DNA of 64,000 nt from assembly GCF_002564105.1 (NCBI RefSeq), contig NZ_PDBX01000001.1, forward strand, positions 3,658,001-3,722,000. Direction: 5' to 3'. Source of the stretch: Collimonas sp. PA-H2 (GTDB lineage Bacteria > Pseudomonadota > Gammaproteobacteria > Burkholderiales > Burkholderiaceae_D). The stretch's first letter is position 1. The number at the start of each line of letters is the position of its first letter. This document shows positions 20,304 to 28,483 of the stretch, piece after piece. Position numbers and translations under genes: made by a program. Under the pieces are notes generated by a model that was not told the DNA's origin, searched no databases, and saw only the letters and a program-made list of their open reading frames with translations.

Positions 20304-21023
20304 ATGTCACTTGACCCTGATACGAAGAATCTTGCACAGACGCTCATCGAAGGCTTGGAGAAAACCTTCCAGAATGCGGATGAACTCTATGACGAAGCTC
20401 TGTACCTAACCGAGAAGGGGGCGGTGGCGCGAGGCCTGCTGCTTCACCAAATATCCCTTGAGGAGTGTGGAAAGGCCGACATGCTTTGCGCATCAGTTTT
20501 CGCGCTTCTGCGAGGCGAAAAAATTGACATGAAACGTCTGGCACGAGCCTTCTCACGCCATGAAGCCAAGAACAAGGCCAATGCTTATTTTCTACCGAAA
20601 TCGGCATCGGAAGCGGAAGCTGAACAGAACAACGACACAGCGGCAGCGCATGTAGCCTTCAAGGAGATACAGGACAGGTTTCACAAAGAATCTAACGATC
20701 TGAAGAACGCCTCGCTCTACGTCGACTTCGACGGTAAATTCATTGCACCGCGCGACGTTATCAAGAGCGAACATCTTGCTGATATCCAACAGCGCAACGC
20801 CGAGTTCATGTCGATGACCCACCAAAAGGTGGGCGTGCTCACCAGATGGAAAACGGATCTGGACGCCGCGGCAGTCGAATTGGCGCAGATGTGGACGGTC
20901 TTGGGTATCGATGCCTTGGATCGGAATGATCCCCAAACTCTACAAGACTTTAAGGGTTTGCTGCCTGCAAAGCTAGTGGAACTGGTAAAGCAGCGAAAGA
21001 CACCCTCGTCGGATGATGCATGA
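20304..21023 (+). CDS. AbiV-like HEPN protein
   Basis: 239 aa. The segment of about residues 25-50 (ARGLLLHQISLEECGKAD) closely fits the AbiV signature, where small helical proteins carry RA-x-LL-x-x-S-x-EE-x-GK. AbiV proteins cause abortive phage infection in lactococci, and the family belongs to the HEPN clan. The start at 20304 is chosen because homology begins there, although the ribosome site is weak; the longer frame adds 56 residues of low-quality sequence. Next gene: a nuclease-like protein. Confidence 0.7.
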   Translation: MSLDPDTKNLAQTLIEGLEKTFQNADELYDEALYLTEKGAVARGLLLHQISLEECGKADMLCASVFALLRGEKIDMKRLARAFSRHEAKNKANAYFLPKSASEAEAEQNNDTAAAHVAFKEIQDRFHKESNDLKNASLYVDFDGKFIAPRDVIKSEHLADIQQRNAEFMSMTHQKVGVLTRWKTDLDAAAVELAQMWTVLGIDALDRNDPQTLQDFKGLLPAKLVELVKQRKTPSSDDA

Positions 21024-21152
21024 TAATAGTTTTGAAGGTGGGTGTTGACCTGGATTAATGTCTCAAAGAGTGCTTGTGCATACGTCAAGGATCGCGATGA
21101 GATTGCTGGTCTCTATACCAAATATAGACAATTCAAAGGGAGGTGAGGTGGT

Positions 21153-22436
21153 ATGAGATTTTCCGTTGAAGTTCACGATACCGAAGTAGCCGATCTCTTA
21201 CAGGCCCTGATGCAAATCACGGGGACAGAGCCCTGGAAGCGTCGTTTCGATTGGATCCAGCGGGAACTCAACGAAAACCCCCTGATGAAAGATTGGCTAT
21301 GGGAAAGGTGCGCAATTGAATGGACAATGCGTGAGATTCTTTCGGACCAGTCGTTGAAGCCCAATCAACCGTTCAAACTCCAGACCCAGGCACAATTCGA
21401 ACTGGTGGCCTTTGCCGCAGGTACCGTACGGTGCCACAAACTCCTCAGCGAGAGCGGTCGGCGAAGACTGCGTGGCGTGCTACTGGATGGCCTGAAAGAG
21501 GACAAAGGGTTGCTTTCAATTCAACATGAAATTACGACAGCAGTCCACCTCATGGTCCGTGGCTTCGATGTCGAATTTCAGGACATGGAACATGGTGGAG
21601 GAGTGGATTTTGTCGCTAGGAAGGACGAAGTTGAGATCGAGGTCGAGTGCAAGATGTTCTCAGCTGACCTCGGTCGAAAGATCCACCGGCGCCGGAGCGC
21701 AACGCTATATAGGGCATTGGAAGATGTCTTGGTTGAAACATACAACTCCGCCACAAAGGGACTGATCGTGGCAGTCACAATACCGGATCGCTTGACCCCG
21801 GCACCCGAGCGACATCGTGAAATCGAAAAGGCGGTTAGAAAGGCGCTGCTTCAGGATGAAGCATTGACAGAAACTGAGCACTGCGCAGTGCGGATCTGGG
21901 ATTTTTCGATCAACGATAGTCCGTTCAACAAAGCTCCGGAGGAAATTTCCAGGCAGGCGGTTGATCAGTTTGTGCGTACGCACACCCGTCGATCGAATGG
22001 TAACCTGATGATCCTGTTTTCGCCGCGCCGGCGCGTCGTGATTCTATCCCTCGTGAGTGAGAAGCAAGATAAGGTACTCGACGGGATGCGGCGTCAATTA
22101 CGCGACGCGGCGAAGGGTCAATTTAGCGGGACGCGTCCCGCTATGCTTGCGGTGCAACTACACGCGCTGACAGCGGATCAATTGATCAATCTGGCACAGC
22201 TCGATAGCTCCTCTCGAGCCGTTGCCACTGATCTGCAAATCATGACATCCGACTTCCTGCAAAGGCCGTCGAGCACGCACATCCATACGATCGTCTATCG
22301 CTCGCATGTCGTGGTCGACAGCGGCGGTTCGGACGGTACGACGCACGGGGTGGGGCCCTCGTACCTGATCAAAAACCGCAACCATCCTTTGTACGGAGAT
22401 CCCCGTTATTGGCTCTTCAGTGTTGAGGCATCTTGA
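21153..22436 (+). CDS. PD-(D/E)XK nuclease-like protein
   Basis: 427 aa. A helical N-terminal domain (1-120) precedes a restriction-endonuclease-like core: Glu127 in a helix, Asp152 in GGGVDFVARK, and Glu165-Cys-Lys167 in EIEVECK, together the PD-(D/E)XK pattern. A C-terminal domain (about 240-427) is unrecognised. AGGGAGGTGAGG precedes the ATG. Lying between AbiV and a decayed integrase, it is a candidate defence nuclease; no named family is claimed. Confidence 0.7.
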   Translation: MRFSVEVHDTEVADLLQALMQITGTEPWKRRFDWIQRELNENPLMKDWLWERCAIEWTMREILSDQSLKPNQPFKLQTQAQFELVAFAAGTVRCHKLLSESGRRRLRGVLLDGLKEDKGLLSIQHEITTAVHLMVRGFDVEFQDMEHGGGVDFVARKDEVEIEVECKMFSADLGRKIHRRRSATLYRALEDVLVETYNSATKGLIVAVTIPDRLTPAPERHREIEKAVRKALLQDEALTETEHCAVRIWDFSINDSPFNKAPEEISRQAVDQFVRTHTRRSNGNLMILFSPRRRVVILSLVSEKQDKVLDGMRRQLRDAAKGQFSGTRPAMLAVQLHALTADQLINLAQLDSSSRAVATDLQIMTSDFLQRPSSTHIHTIVYRSHVVVDSGGSDGTTHGVGPSYLIKNRNHPLYGDPRYWLFSVEAS

Positions 22437-22535
22437 TCAGCGGCGGTTTTCGAATTCAGTTTGAACGACCGATATCAGGAATCGAGGATGTCCCTTATGG
22501 GGCATTTGCTGTCCATCGCAAGTTACATCAGTCGG

Positions 22536-23286
22536 TCATGTATGGACTGCAAGATCAAAGCGCCATGGCATGGTGGTTACCCACTGATCGTTCCCTTGCT
22601 TCTTTCGCGGATCTTTCCGATCACGTACCAGGACCAATTTCTTTTCTGGATCTAGATCTGTCCAGCACAATTTGACAATTTCACCTCGTCGCATCGCAGT
22701 AGCGATCGCAAATCTGACCAAGTCGCTGTATGGCTGCTTAAGTTGATTCAGCAGGCCGGTTATTTCATCCTCTGTTGGTCGGCGTTCCCGCTTGCCGCCC
22801 CCGCCAATTAGCCCCAGGTGATTCAGAAGGGGACGGGCTTGGCCCGTGACGTCAGGAAGCGCGATTTTGAGGAATGACCCGGTATAACGCATCACGGTGC
22901 CAAGTTTGCTTAATTCCATATTGATCGTGTACGGGCCGGCACCTTCTTCCTTTCTCATTTGGCAATATGAGACGAGATCCTGAGTCGAAAGCGCCCCTGC
23001 GCGTTTGTCGCCCAGGCCATCAGACAGGCGTCGCAGCATGTAATGTTCGTTGGCGGTGTCCGCGATGGGACGGGACTGATCTCGGAGCTCTCGGTACGCT
23101 TGTATCACTTCATTAACACGAAGTACCCCAGGCTCTGCTACAATTTCGCCGCGGTCGATCTCGGCTTCGCGTTGTCGTGCCCATGCTTCGGCCTGGGCTT
23201 TGGTCTGGAATGTCTAGCACAATCCTTTATGGCCTTTGCGACGTATAAGCGCGCCAAGAAACACCGATTTTTACTATGCTTGCCAT
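22536..23286 (-). pseudogene. Decayed tyrosine integrase
   Basis: Reading leftward from an ATG at 23284-23286, the frame starts MASIVKIGVSWRAY, then needs a frameshift near codon 15 and passes an in-frame TAG before resuming (TFQTKAQAEAWARQ). It continues through a SAM-like core domain to the first catalytic Arg (AMRRGEIVKLCWTDLD). The sequence stops after RKKQGND, losing the HxxR, second His and Tyr. Part of its 5' region matches the DNA upstream of tRNA-Arg. Confidence 0.85.
23101..23176. repeat. tRNA-Arg upstream repeat, copy C, inside the integrase pseudogene
   Basis: Aligns without gaps to copy B, roughly five positions in six matching, including the ATTAACAC and CTACAATTTCGCCGC cores. 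On the minus strand it encodes the integrase segment RGEIVAEPGVLRVNEVI; copies A and B encode a recognisable EIVSEPG-like version in the same frame. Confidence 0.75.
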
Positions 23287-23592
23287 GTATCACTCTCTAT
23301 ATCACTTTGTATCACTGACAGCGTGATATGCGATTATATCGAATGGGTGCTTCATAGGAGGAATGGTTAAAATATTAATGGAAATATATCCAATCTCGCC
23401 ATAGTTCACGGCGTGGAATGAGAACGAAACCCCGCGCCACCTCTAGCTCAATCAATTTTCTGTAGCAAATTCGTAGCACTCAATTTTTTCAGGATTTTTC
23501 TTTCGACGCTAGGCTGCGATTAGCTGCACAATGCATAGATCGAACACGCGACCAACTATTGGCCGCCTTTCATATTTCACGTTAGGAAGTGC
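23287..23592. other. Intergenic segment with a tRNA 5' fragment
   Basis: About 300 bp without a gene. It contains TCTCGCCATAGTTCA at 23394-23408, identical to the first bases of tRNA-Arg(CCT), which marks the probable right attachment scar of the AbiV island. The rest is AT-rich and unassigned. Confidence 0.6.
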
Positions 23593-24006
23593 ATGTATCA
23601 TGTCACCGTCAATGGAAATCGACCAGACTTCCGGATATTCGTCGATCTCTTATATGGTGTGGATCGGAATGTCGATACCGACGGGGACTCCGATCCAGTG
23701 AACAGCCGCACTTGGAGTTACCTGTACATCGCAGACCGTGAAAGCGACGATCCTTTCGTGGAGATTGGAGCGCTCGTCGAACAGCCGAAGATGTTCAGTG
23801 TCGAGTCCAAGTCCGAGCGGCTTGAAGAACTGACGGCGCTTTATCTCTTCATGTGTTGCGGTGCCGAGATTGCAGACTCTTCAACTACGCTTAGTTCAGA
23901 GCAGATTGAGTCGCTGAAGGTTAGGTATTCCGTCGAGTTGAGCCGGGCAGCGGTCTCTCGTTGGCATAGATCCTCCGATGAAGAACCATACCCAAAATCC
24001 GCCTAA
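23593..24006 (+). CDS. Hypothetical protein
   Basis: 137 aa with AGGA seven nucleotides before the ATG. Acidic, without signal peptide or membrane span; a short Cys pair (MCCGAE) lies near residue 95. No family recognised. It is the only intact gene between the second and third tRNA-derived repeats, and a REP/MITE-like inverted repeat follows immediately. Confidence 0.55.
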   Translation: MYHVTVNGNRPDFRIFVDLLYGVDRNVDTDGDSDPVNSRTWSYLYIADRESDDPFVEIGALVEQPKMFSVESKSERLEELTALYLFMCCGAEIADSSTTLSSEQIESLKVRYSVELSRAAVSRWHRSSDEEPYPKSA

Positions 24007-24148
24007 AGAAAGCCGGGGTCAAAGAAAGCCGGGGTCAGGTCTTGCAATGACACATTTTCGCTATCAGATTCTGAGAACTAGCATTAAGCAGCAGAGTATT
24101 GTGTGTCATTGTAAGACCTGACCCGGGATGCCGTGACCCGGGATGCCG
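24006..24148. repeat. REP/MITE-like inverted repeat with short tandem edges
   Basis: Arms GGTCAGGTCTTGCAATGACACA (within 24029-24053) and the near-perfect complement within 24101-24126 enclose about 45 bp. AAAGAAAGCCGGGGTC occurs twice at the left edge, and TGACCCGGGATGCCG occurs twice at the right. The arm sequence type is that often seen beside REP-associated tyrosine transposases; no transposase is present, so it is probably non-autonomous. Confidence 0.75.
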
Positions 24149-24243
24149 GCGGCTGGGTTGCCGAACAGGTGCGGGACTGGCTTGCGGCGGCTTCGCCAAG
24201 GGCTGAGAAAGCTGCCGAAGCTGATGTCGTATCACTTGATTGA
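24142..24243 (+). pseudogene. Duplicated C-terminal fragment of the alpha/beta hydrolase
   Basis: 33 codons plus stop reading DAGGWVAEQVRDWLAAA...VVSLD, matching the last residues of the hydrolase at 18177-18986 (DAGDWVAEQVQNWLAAM...FVSLD). It has no upstream part and begins directly after the REP element. It shows that the sequence around the tRNA 5' flank was duplicated across the island. Confidence 0.85.
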
Positions 24244-24316
24244 CACCAAGTGGCCCTGGCTCTGATACAATTTCGCCGCAGCCGATCCAGGCTGCGCGTT
24301 GTCTCGCCATAGTTCA
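24229..24316. repeat. tRNA-Arg upstream repeat, copy B (functional)
   Basis: Runs from the hydrolase-like stop codon into the tRNA 5' half. It contains TTGACA (24240-24245) and TACAAT (24266-24271), which may form the tRNA promoter although the 20-bp gap is long. Homologous to copies A and C. Confidence 0.8.
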
Positions 24317-24377
24317 ATGGATAGAACGAGTGCCTCCTAAGCGCTAGATACAGGTCCGATTCCTGTTGGCGGGACCA
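24303..24377 (+). tRNA. tRNA-Arg (anticodon CCT)
   Basis: 75 nt folds as a full cloverleaf: acceptor CTCGCCA/TGGCGGG (one T-G pair), D arm GTTC/GAAC, anticodon stem AGTGC/GCGCT with loop CTCCTAA (anticodon CCT), T stem ACAGG/CCTGT, discriminator A and encoded CCA. The T loop reads TCCGATT, so position 55 is C rather than the near-universal T. It is the attachment gene for the island on its left and probably the prophage on its right. Confidence 0.92.
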
Positions 24378-24529
24378 AGTCCCTTCTCTTTAACTCCCTA
24401 TAATCGGCCGTAAGCCACGTATTTAAAGGCTTTTCGGCGATTCTCCTTCTTTCGCTATTCCCACGAAAACCCGTAATTTCGCGCGTTTTGCTGTTACCAT
24501 TTACGAAAATTTTACGAACGAATTACGAA

Positions 24530-25525
24530 ATGGCATCATTCAAAAAAGATGGGGATGTTTGGCGCGTTCAGCTCTATGTCCAGGGGCAACGCGATTCGGG
24601 TACATTCGCGACTAAAGCTCAGGCCACTGCTTGGGCGGCAAAGCGTGACACCGAGCTACGCACGGACAAGGCAAGCGGTCTGGTTAAGGGAAAGACTTGT
24701 GAAGACGCTTTTCGTCGTTACGAAAAGGAGGTGTCGCCAACTAAACGCGGTAAAGAGTGGGAGGGGAAGCGACTAACGGCAATTGCCGATATGGTCGTTG
24801 ACGGGAACAGACTCGGCGATATCAGATTGAACGAATTGACGTCGGATTTCCTGGGGCAATGGCGCGACATGCGTTTGCAGACGGTTGCCGGGTCTACGAT
24901 CAATCGCGATCTGAATTTACTCTCTCACGTTTTCTCGACTGCGACGCGAGAGTGGAAATGGATGGAAGCCAGTCCGACAACGAATGTACGCAGGCCCGCA
25001 AATCCTGAGGCCCGTGATCGTTTGATCTCGCCTGATGAGAGTGACCGCATTACCTATGCGTTGGGCTTTGATGATAATAAGGTCAAAACAAAAAGCCAGG
25101 CTGTGGCAGTGGCATTTTTGTTCGCTATTGAGACGGCAATGCGCGCCGGTGAAATTTGCGCCATGTTACCGGAACACGTTACAGGGAGGGTCGCACATCT
25201 ACCGATTACGAAAAATGGCACGAAGCGAGATGTGCCTCTTTCAACTCGTGCCCTTGAGTTGCTTTCCTTACTGCCGAAGGTCAAGGACGGCGAACCGCTA
25301 TTCGGTTTGAACTCGGTATCGCTTGATCGCTTGTTTCGCAAAGCGCGAGACAGAAGCATGATTGATGGGTTGACGTTCCACGACACTCGCCATGAAGCCA
25401 TCACTCGCCTTGCAAAAAAGCTCAATGTCCTGGAGTTGGCGAGAATGGTCGGGCATCGCGATCTACGTATGCTGCAAATTTATTACAATGAAACAGCCGC
25501 TCAATTGGCAGAGCGATTGGATTGA
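24530..25525 (+). CDS. int: Tyrosine integrase of the prophage
   Basis: 331 aa. An N-terminal Arm-binding domain (WRVQLYVQGQRDSGTF) and SAM-like core are followed by a complete catalytic set: Arg205 (AMRAGEI), Lys228, His284-x-x-Arg287 (HDTRHEA), His309 (GHRDL) and Tyr318/319. The start at 24530 fits the domain start. It lies 150 bp beyond tRNA-Arg and reads away from it, the usual position next to an att site in a tRNA. Confidence 0.93.
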   Translation: MASFKKDGDVWRVQLYVQGQRDSGTFATKAQATAWAAKRDTELRTDKASGLVKGKTCEDAFRRYEKEVSPTKRGKEWEGKRLTAIADMVVDGNRLGDIRLNELTSDFLGQWRDMRLQTVAGSTINRDLNLLSHVFSTATREWKWMEASPTTNVRRPANPEARDRLISPDESDRITYALGFDDNKVKTKSQAVAVAFLFAIETAMRAGEICAMLPEHVTGRVAHLPITKNGTKRDVPLSTRALELLSLLPKVKDGEPLFGLNSVSLDRLFRKARDRSMIDGLTFHDTRHEAITRLAKKLNVLELARMVGHRDLRMLQIYYNETAAQLAERLD

Positions 25526-25571
25526 TAACGAGGCATTCGAGGACTGCTATTGAATGGCTTGTGCCACTCTG

Positions 25572-25775
25572 TTATTGGGTTTTGACCTTCTGTAGGATTT
25601 TCCCAGCCTTTAGCCGTGCATCAATGCGAGACGACAGAATTGCGGAGATGTCGTCTTCAGATTCAAGTTCGTGATCTTCCAATGCAGTTGACATCTCTTT
25701 TGGCAAAGATTGGTTTCTCCATTCATGAATCGACGAAAAAAATATTTCGGTTGAAGCCGTTTTTTTGGTTGCCAT
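25572..25775 (-). CDS. Small protein paired with the Ntn hydrolase
   Basis: 67 aa, charged, with no membrane span or metal motif. It starts 13 bp after the stop of the Ntn-hydrolase gene, and its AAGGA ribosome site overlaps that stop codon, so the two are co-expressed. The N-terminus is MATKKTASTE and the C-terminal half is predicted helical. Not recognised; it could be a substrate, inhibitor or adaptor of the upstream protein (inference). Confidence 0.65.
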   Translation of the reverse strand: MATKKTASTEIFFSSIHEWRNQSLPKEMSTALEDHELESEDDISAILSSRIDARLKAGKILQKVKTQ

Positions 25776-25787
25776 AGTAAATTATCC

Positions 25788-27050
25788 TTACACGTCAAGT
25801 TGAAAATAATATGGGTTCAGTTCAGGTTTAAAGTAGTGTTTTCTTTTTATCCAAATGAAGCCATCGCCTTTGGTAATTACTGCAACGTCGACGGGGCCAC
25901 CGACGGATTCAGGAACCATAGTGACCTTCCTCTTAAAGGACGTCAAACTGACTAGTGACTCTGCCATGGCTGCAAGTTCGTCAATTGGCAAGGCGGCGAC
26001 ACTATCGAGTACGGGCGATATAAATTTTTCTTGCTGAATTTTAGTCAATTCGCTGGTAACTGCCGAGAATACTTTTTTATAGTCATCCCGCATGCTTGCT
26101 TCTTGTTTCGTAGTGGGGACAAAACCATACTTAGCAAGAATTGCTTTCGGCACGTCCTCAAAAATCTGCTCCAATTTTGTATTGATCGCAGAAAAAAAAC
26201 TCGGATCAATTCCGCGCATAAAAGTATGGACCATCTCGCTTTGTGCAAATGGCAAAATCGAAGCGCTTAATTTACCGTTAATTTTTTGCTCACGATTCTT
26301 GCGCGACCTTAGAAAGCCATTGAATCGCCCACAAATATCATAAGCAATTGAGAATGGGTAGATATCTTCGGTTCCAAAGCCAGCAAATACAACACCTGTC
26401 CGACCAGAGCCAGGTTCCGTTGATGACAGTTTGAGCAAAATTGCGGCCAGGATTTTCGTTTGAAAAGCTTGAGTAGTTCCTAGCCGAGTTAGGTGTGCAG
26501 CGATAAATGCCTTAAGTTTCGCCTCAAATGTCTTTTTGAGATATTTCGCTTGGGCGACAGTGCATTCCCGCTTTACGCTCCTATCTTTTTGTCTTTTAAG
26601 CCATGCATCAATCTCGCTATTTGCTAGAGATTTTGCCATTGAGACGGATATCTTTCCATTTTGTTCAATGACGTCCTTGATTGCGTTATCAATAGGCCCA
26701 ACAAATTCCATAATGCAAGATAAAGCAGTTTGTATGACGTGCATTTCCTCGTTTTCTGAAGGTATCAGTTTTGTTGTTGATAAGAATTTAATAAATTCCT
26801 TTGCATATTCGTCAACTGATGCGTAGCTGGAATTTTTTAAAATGTTTTTACGAAAATATTTTATTAAGGCTTCCCAAGGAATGCCCATGAATTGGGCACT
26901 GCCATAAATCATTATTCCAATTGGTTGTTTTCTAGACAGTGCAAACAGCTTGTTTGCTGAGTTGTACACTTTTCTACGACCAATAGAGACGGCGCTATCG
27001 GCTGCCATGGCAATGCCATTTTTATTAAGAATCACGACCTCTGCAGTCAA
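25788..27050 (-). CDS. Proteasome-like Ntn hydrolase (T1-type) of the prophage
   Basis: 420 aa from a TTG start at 27050, with GGGGAGA a few bases upstream. It reads M-TAEVVILNKNGIAMAADSA; after Met removal Thr would be residue 1, Asp residue 17 and Lys residue 33 (NSANKLF), the catalytic spacing of proteasome beta subunits and HslV. GIMIYGSAQFMG resembles the region before the catalytic glycine. The remaining 300 residues are unrecognised. The gene is AT-rich relative to phage genes and sits in the cargo slot by the integrase. Confidence 0.7.
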   Translation of the reverse strand: MTAEVVILNKNGIAMAADSAVSIGRRKVYNSANKLFALSRKQPIGIMIYGSAQFMGIPWEALIKYFRKNILKNSSYASVDEYAKEFIKFLSTTKLIPSENEEMHVIQTALSCIMEFVGPIDNAIKDVIEQNGKISVSMAKSLANSEIDAWLKRQKDRSVKRECTVAQAKYLKKTFEAKLKAFIAAHLTRLGTTQAFQTKILAAILLKLSSTEPGSGRTGVVFAGFGTEDIYPFSIAYDICGRFNGFLRSRKNREQKINGKLSASILPFAQSEMVHTFMRGIDPSFFSAINTKLEQIFEDVPKAILAKYGFVPTTKQEASMRDDYKKVFSAVTSELTKIQQEKFISPVLDSVAALPIDELAAMAESLVSLTSFKRKVTMVPESVGGPVDVAVITKGDGFIWIKRKHYFKPELNPYYFQLDV

Positions 27051-27209
27051 AAGTATTCTCCCCAATTAAAAATCATTCAGTAAAAACAATTTCTATATGA
27101 CTACAATTCAATAGTAGCAAGTATTGTGATGCTTTCAAGAGAATTTAATTGCGAATCACCAGCAAGCGTAGCCGCCGAAGGGCAATCCAGAAAGCTGGTG
27201 TCGACCAAA

Positions 27210-27476
27210 TCAGCGCTTTTCTCGATACTTTTCTGACCAGCAGATGACCTCTGATGCCTTATAAAGTGGATGTGCTCTCCCTTTGTTTGACGGCAAGCGT
27301 ATGGCCTTTGGAAAATCTGGCAGGCAAGCGATCCGTTCTCGCACGACTGATGCATCTCGCTTCAAATATTGGCCTATCGTTGCTATATCCCACAGATCAA
27401 TTCCAAGTGGGATGCTTGGCTTAAAGTGCTTTGCTAGAGCCTCAGCCAGCCTATTTATCAACTCAACGTCGCTCAT
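27210..27476 (-). CDS. Excisionase/AlpA-like DNA-binding protein
   Basis: 88 aa. The segment IGQYLKRDASVVRERIACLP with RAHPLYKASEVICWSEKY resembles AlpA/Xis-type winged helices that sit near phage integrases. GGAG precedes the ATG at 27476; the longer frame adds a 44-residue leader of poor quality. It is on the early leftward strand and probably helps excision or early regulation. Confidence 0.6.
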   Translation of the reverse strand: MSDVELINRLAEALAKHFKPSIPLGIDLWDIATIGQYLKRDASVVRERIACLPDFPKAIRLPSNKGRAHPLYKASEVICWSEKYREKR

Positions 27477-27637
27477 TTCCGTTGCTCCGTATGCGCCGGC
27501 TCGGCTGCCGTGTTGTTCGACCTTGCATCTGTAATTGAAAAGAAGGGGGCCGCATGCCATAGGCACAGCTGCCATGTCCATCGTGGGCGACGTAGCATAT
27601 ACTTCCACATTCCTTTTAACAAAATGGCAATTACCGC

Positions 27638-27961
27638 ATGAAAACGCATTTCAGCAGCAGTGACAAAACACCCGACTTTGATTCCAAAATCGCTGATTGG
27701 ATCAGCGCGTTTTCCATGGAGACCTTTGGCGGCCCCCCACACCGGGTCGGAATACTCTCTGACATCGAAGGTACTAAGGTTGTGTACCGTGCGATTGATG
27801 GTGACGGAATGGAGGAAATTACGGCTGTATACGATTTTCTTAAGACTCTGAGTCTGGTCGATTTTGGCATCCACACGCACCCCAGGTTCAACACCATCTA
27901 CGGACTTCCTGAGCATCGACCTGCTGTTGGAACAGCTTATGTTGTTCGCTGTTTCGAATGA
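27638..27961 (+). CDS. Hypothetical protein
   Basis: 107 aa, against the direction of the surrounding early operon. Composition is protein-like (FGGPPHRVGILSDIEGTKVVYRA), but the ribosome site is weak. No family recognised. It may be a cargo gene; the antisense frames look less natural. Confidence 0.45.
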   Translation: MKTHFSSSDKTPDFDSKIADWISAFSMETFGGPPHRVGILSDIEGTKVVYRAIDGDGMEEITAVYDFLKTLSLVDFGIHTHPRFNTIYGLPEHRPAVGTAYVVRCFE

Positions 27962-27978
27962 TATTTGGTGATCTATTT

Positions 27979-28302
27979 TCATTGAATTGCCCTTCCTGAT
28001 TTATCGATAGCTTCAAAATTGCACAAATACAGTCGTTTGAATTCACTAGCATGATTCCGTCGGTCTGATCCGAAGTACATTGCCGACGGTGGCCCAACCT
28101 GCTCGGACGATTGGATGTGCGATATAGGCACAGCACGGAAACATCCTGGCCATTGGTGCTCCAACTCAACCCAGGCATGCAGCTCGCCATTGCCCAGGTC
28201 TCGTCGCAGATCGTTGACGTAGCCGGCCTGAGGTCCTTCGTCGGTGTCGAACGTAACGCGGTCGCGCACTCTGACGGTGATGGGTTGAGTGGCCTTATTC
28301 AT
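27979..28302 (-). CDS. Hypothetical early phage protein
   Basis: 107 aa. The N-terminal half (VRVRDRVTFDTDEGPQAGYV) looks like a small beta-barrel, SH3-like or hypervariable phage regulatory domain. It overlaps the preceding membrane-protein gene by 8 nt and belongs to the leftward early operon after gpA. Function unknown. Confidence 0.6.
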   Translation of the reverse strand: MNKATQPITVRVRDRVTFDTDEGPQAGYVNDLRRDLGNGELHAWVELEHQWPGCFRAVPISHIQSSEQVGPPSAMYFGSDRRNHASEFKRLYLCNFEAIDKSGRAIQ

Positions 28303-28483
28303 GAAAGGCCCCCAGGAGCAGGCCGACCAGCAGCGCACCGAGAATGAGCAGGGCTGTGAAGAATGCCAGCACGCCGTGGTAGCGGATCTTGCGACGTATC
28401 AATGCCGGCTCGATGATCTCGGCAATGCCAACCAGGGCGAAGCCGATAAGCGAATTGAGGCACACGTACATCATGGTTTTCAT
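28295..28483 (-). CDS. Small two-span membrane protein
   Basis: 62 aa with two hydrophobic helices (about 5-25 and 38-58) and a basic loop (RRKIRYH). Its ATG overlaps the gpA stop (ATGA). Early operon of the prophage; function unknown. Confidence 0.65.
   Translation of the reverse strand: MKTMMYVCLNSLIGFALVGIAEIIEPALIRRKIRYHGVLAFFTALLILGALLVGLLLGAFHE

Noticed and set aside
22433..22675. 80-codon plus-strand frame after the nuclease-like gene
   Set aside because: Overlaps the integrase remnant antisense and lacks a ribosome site.
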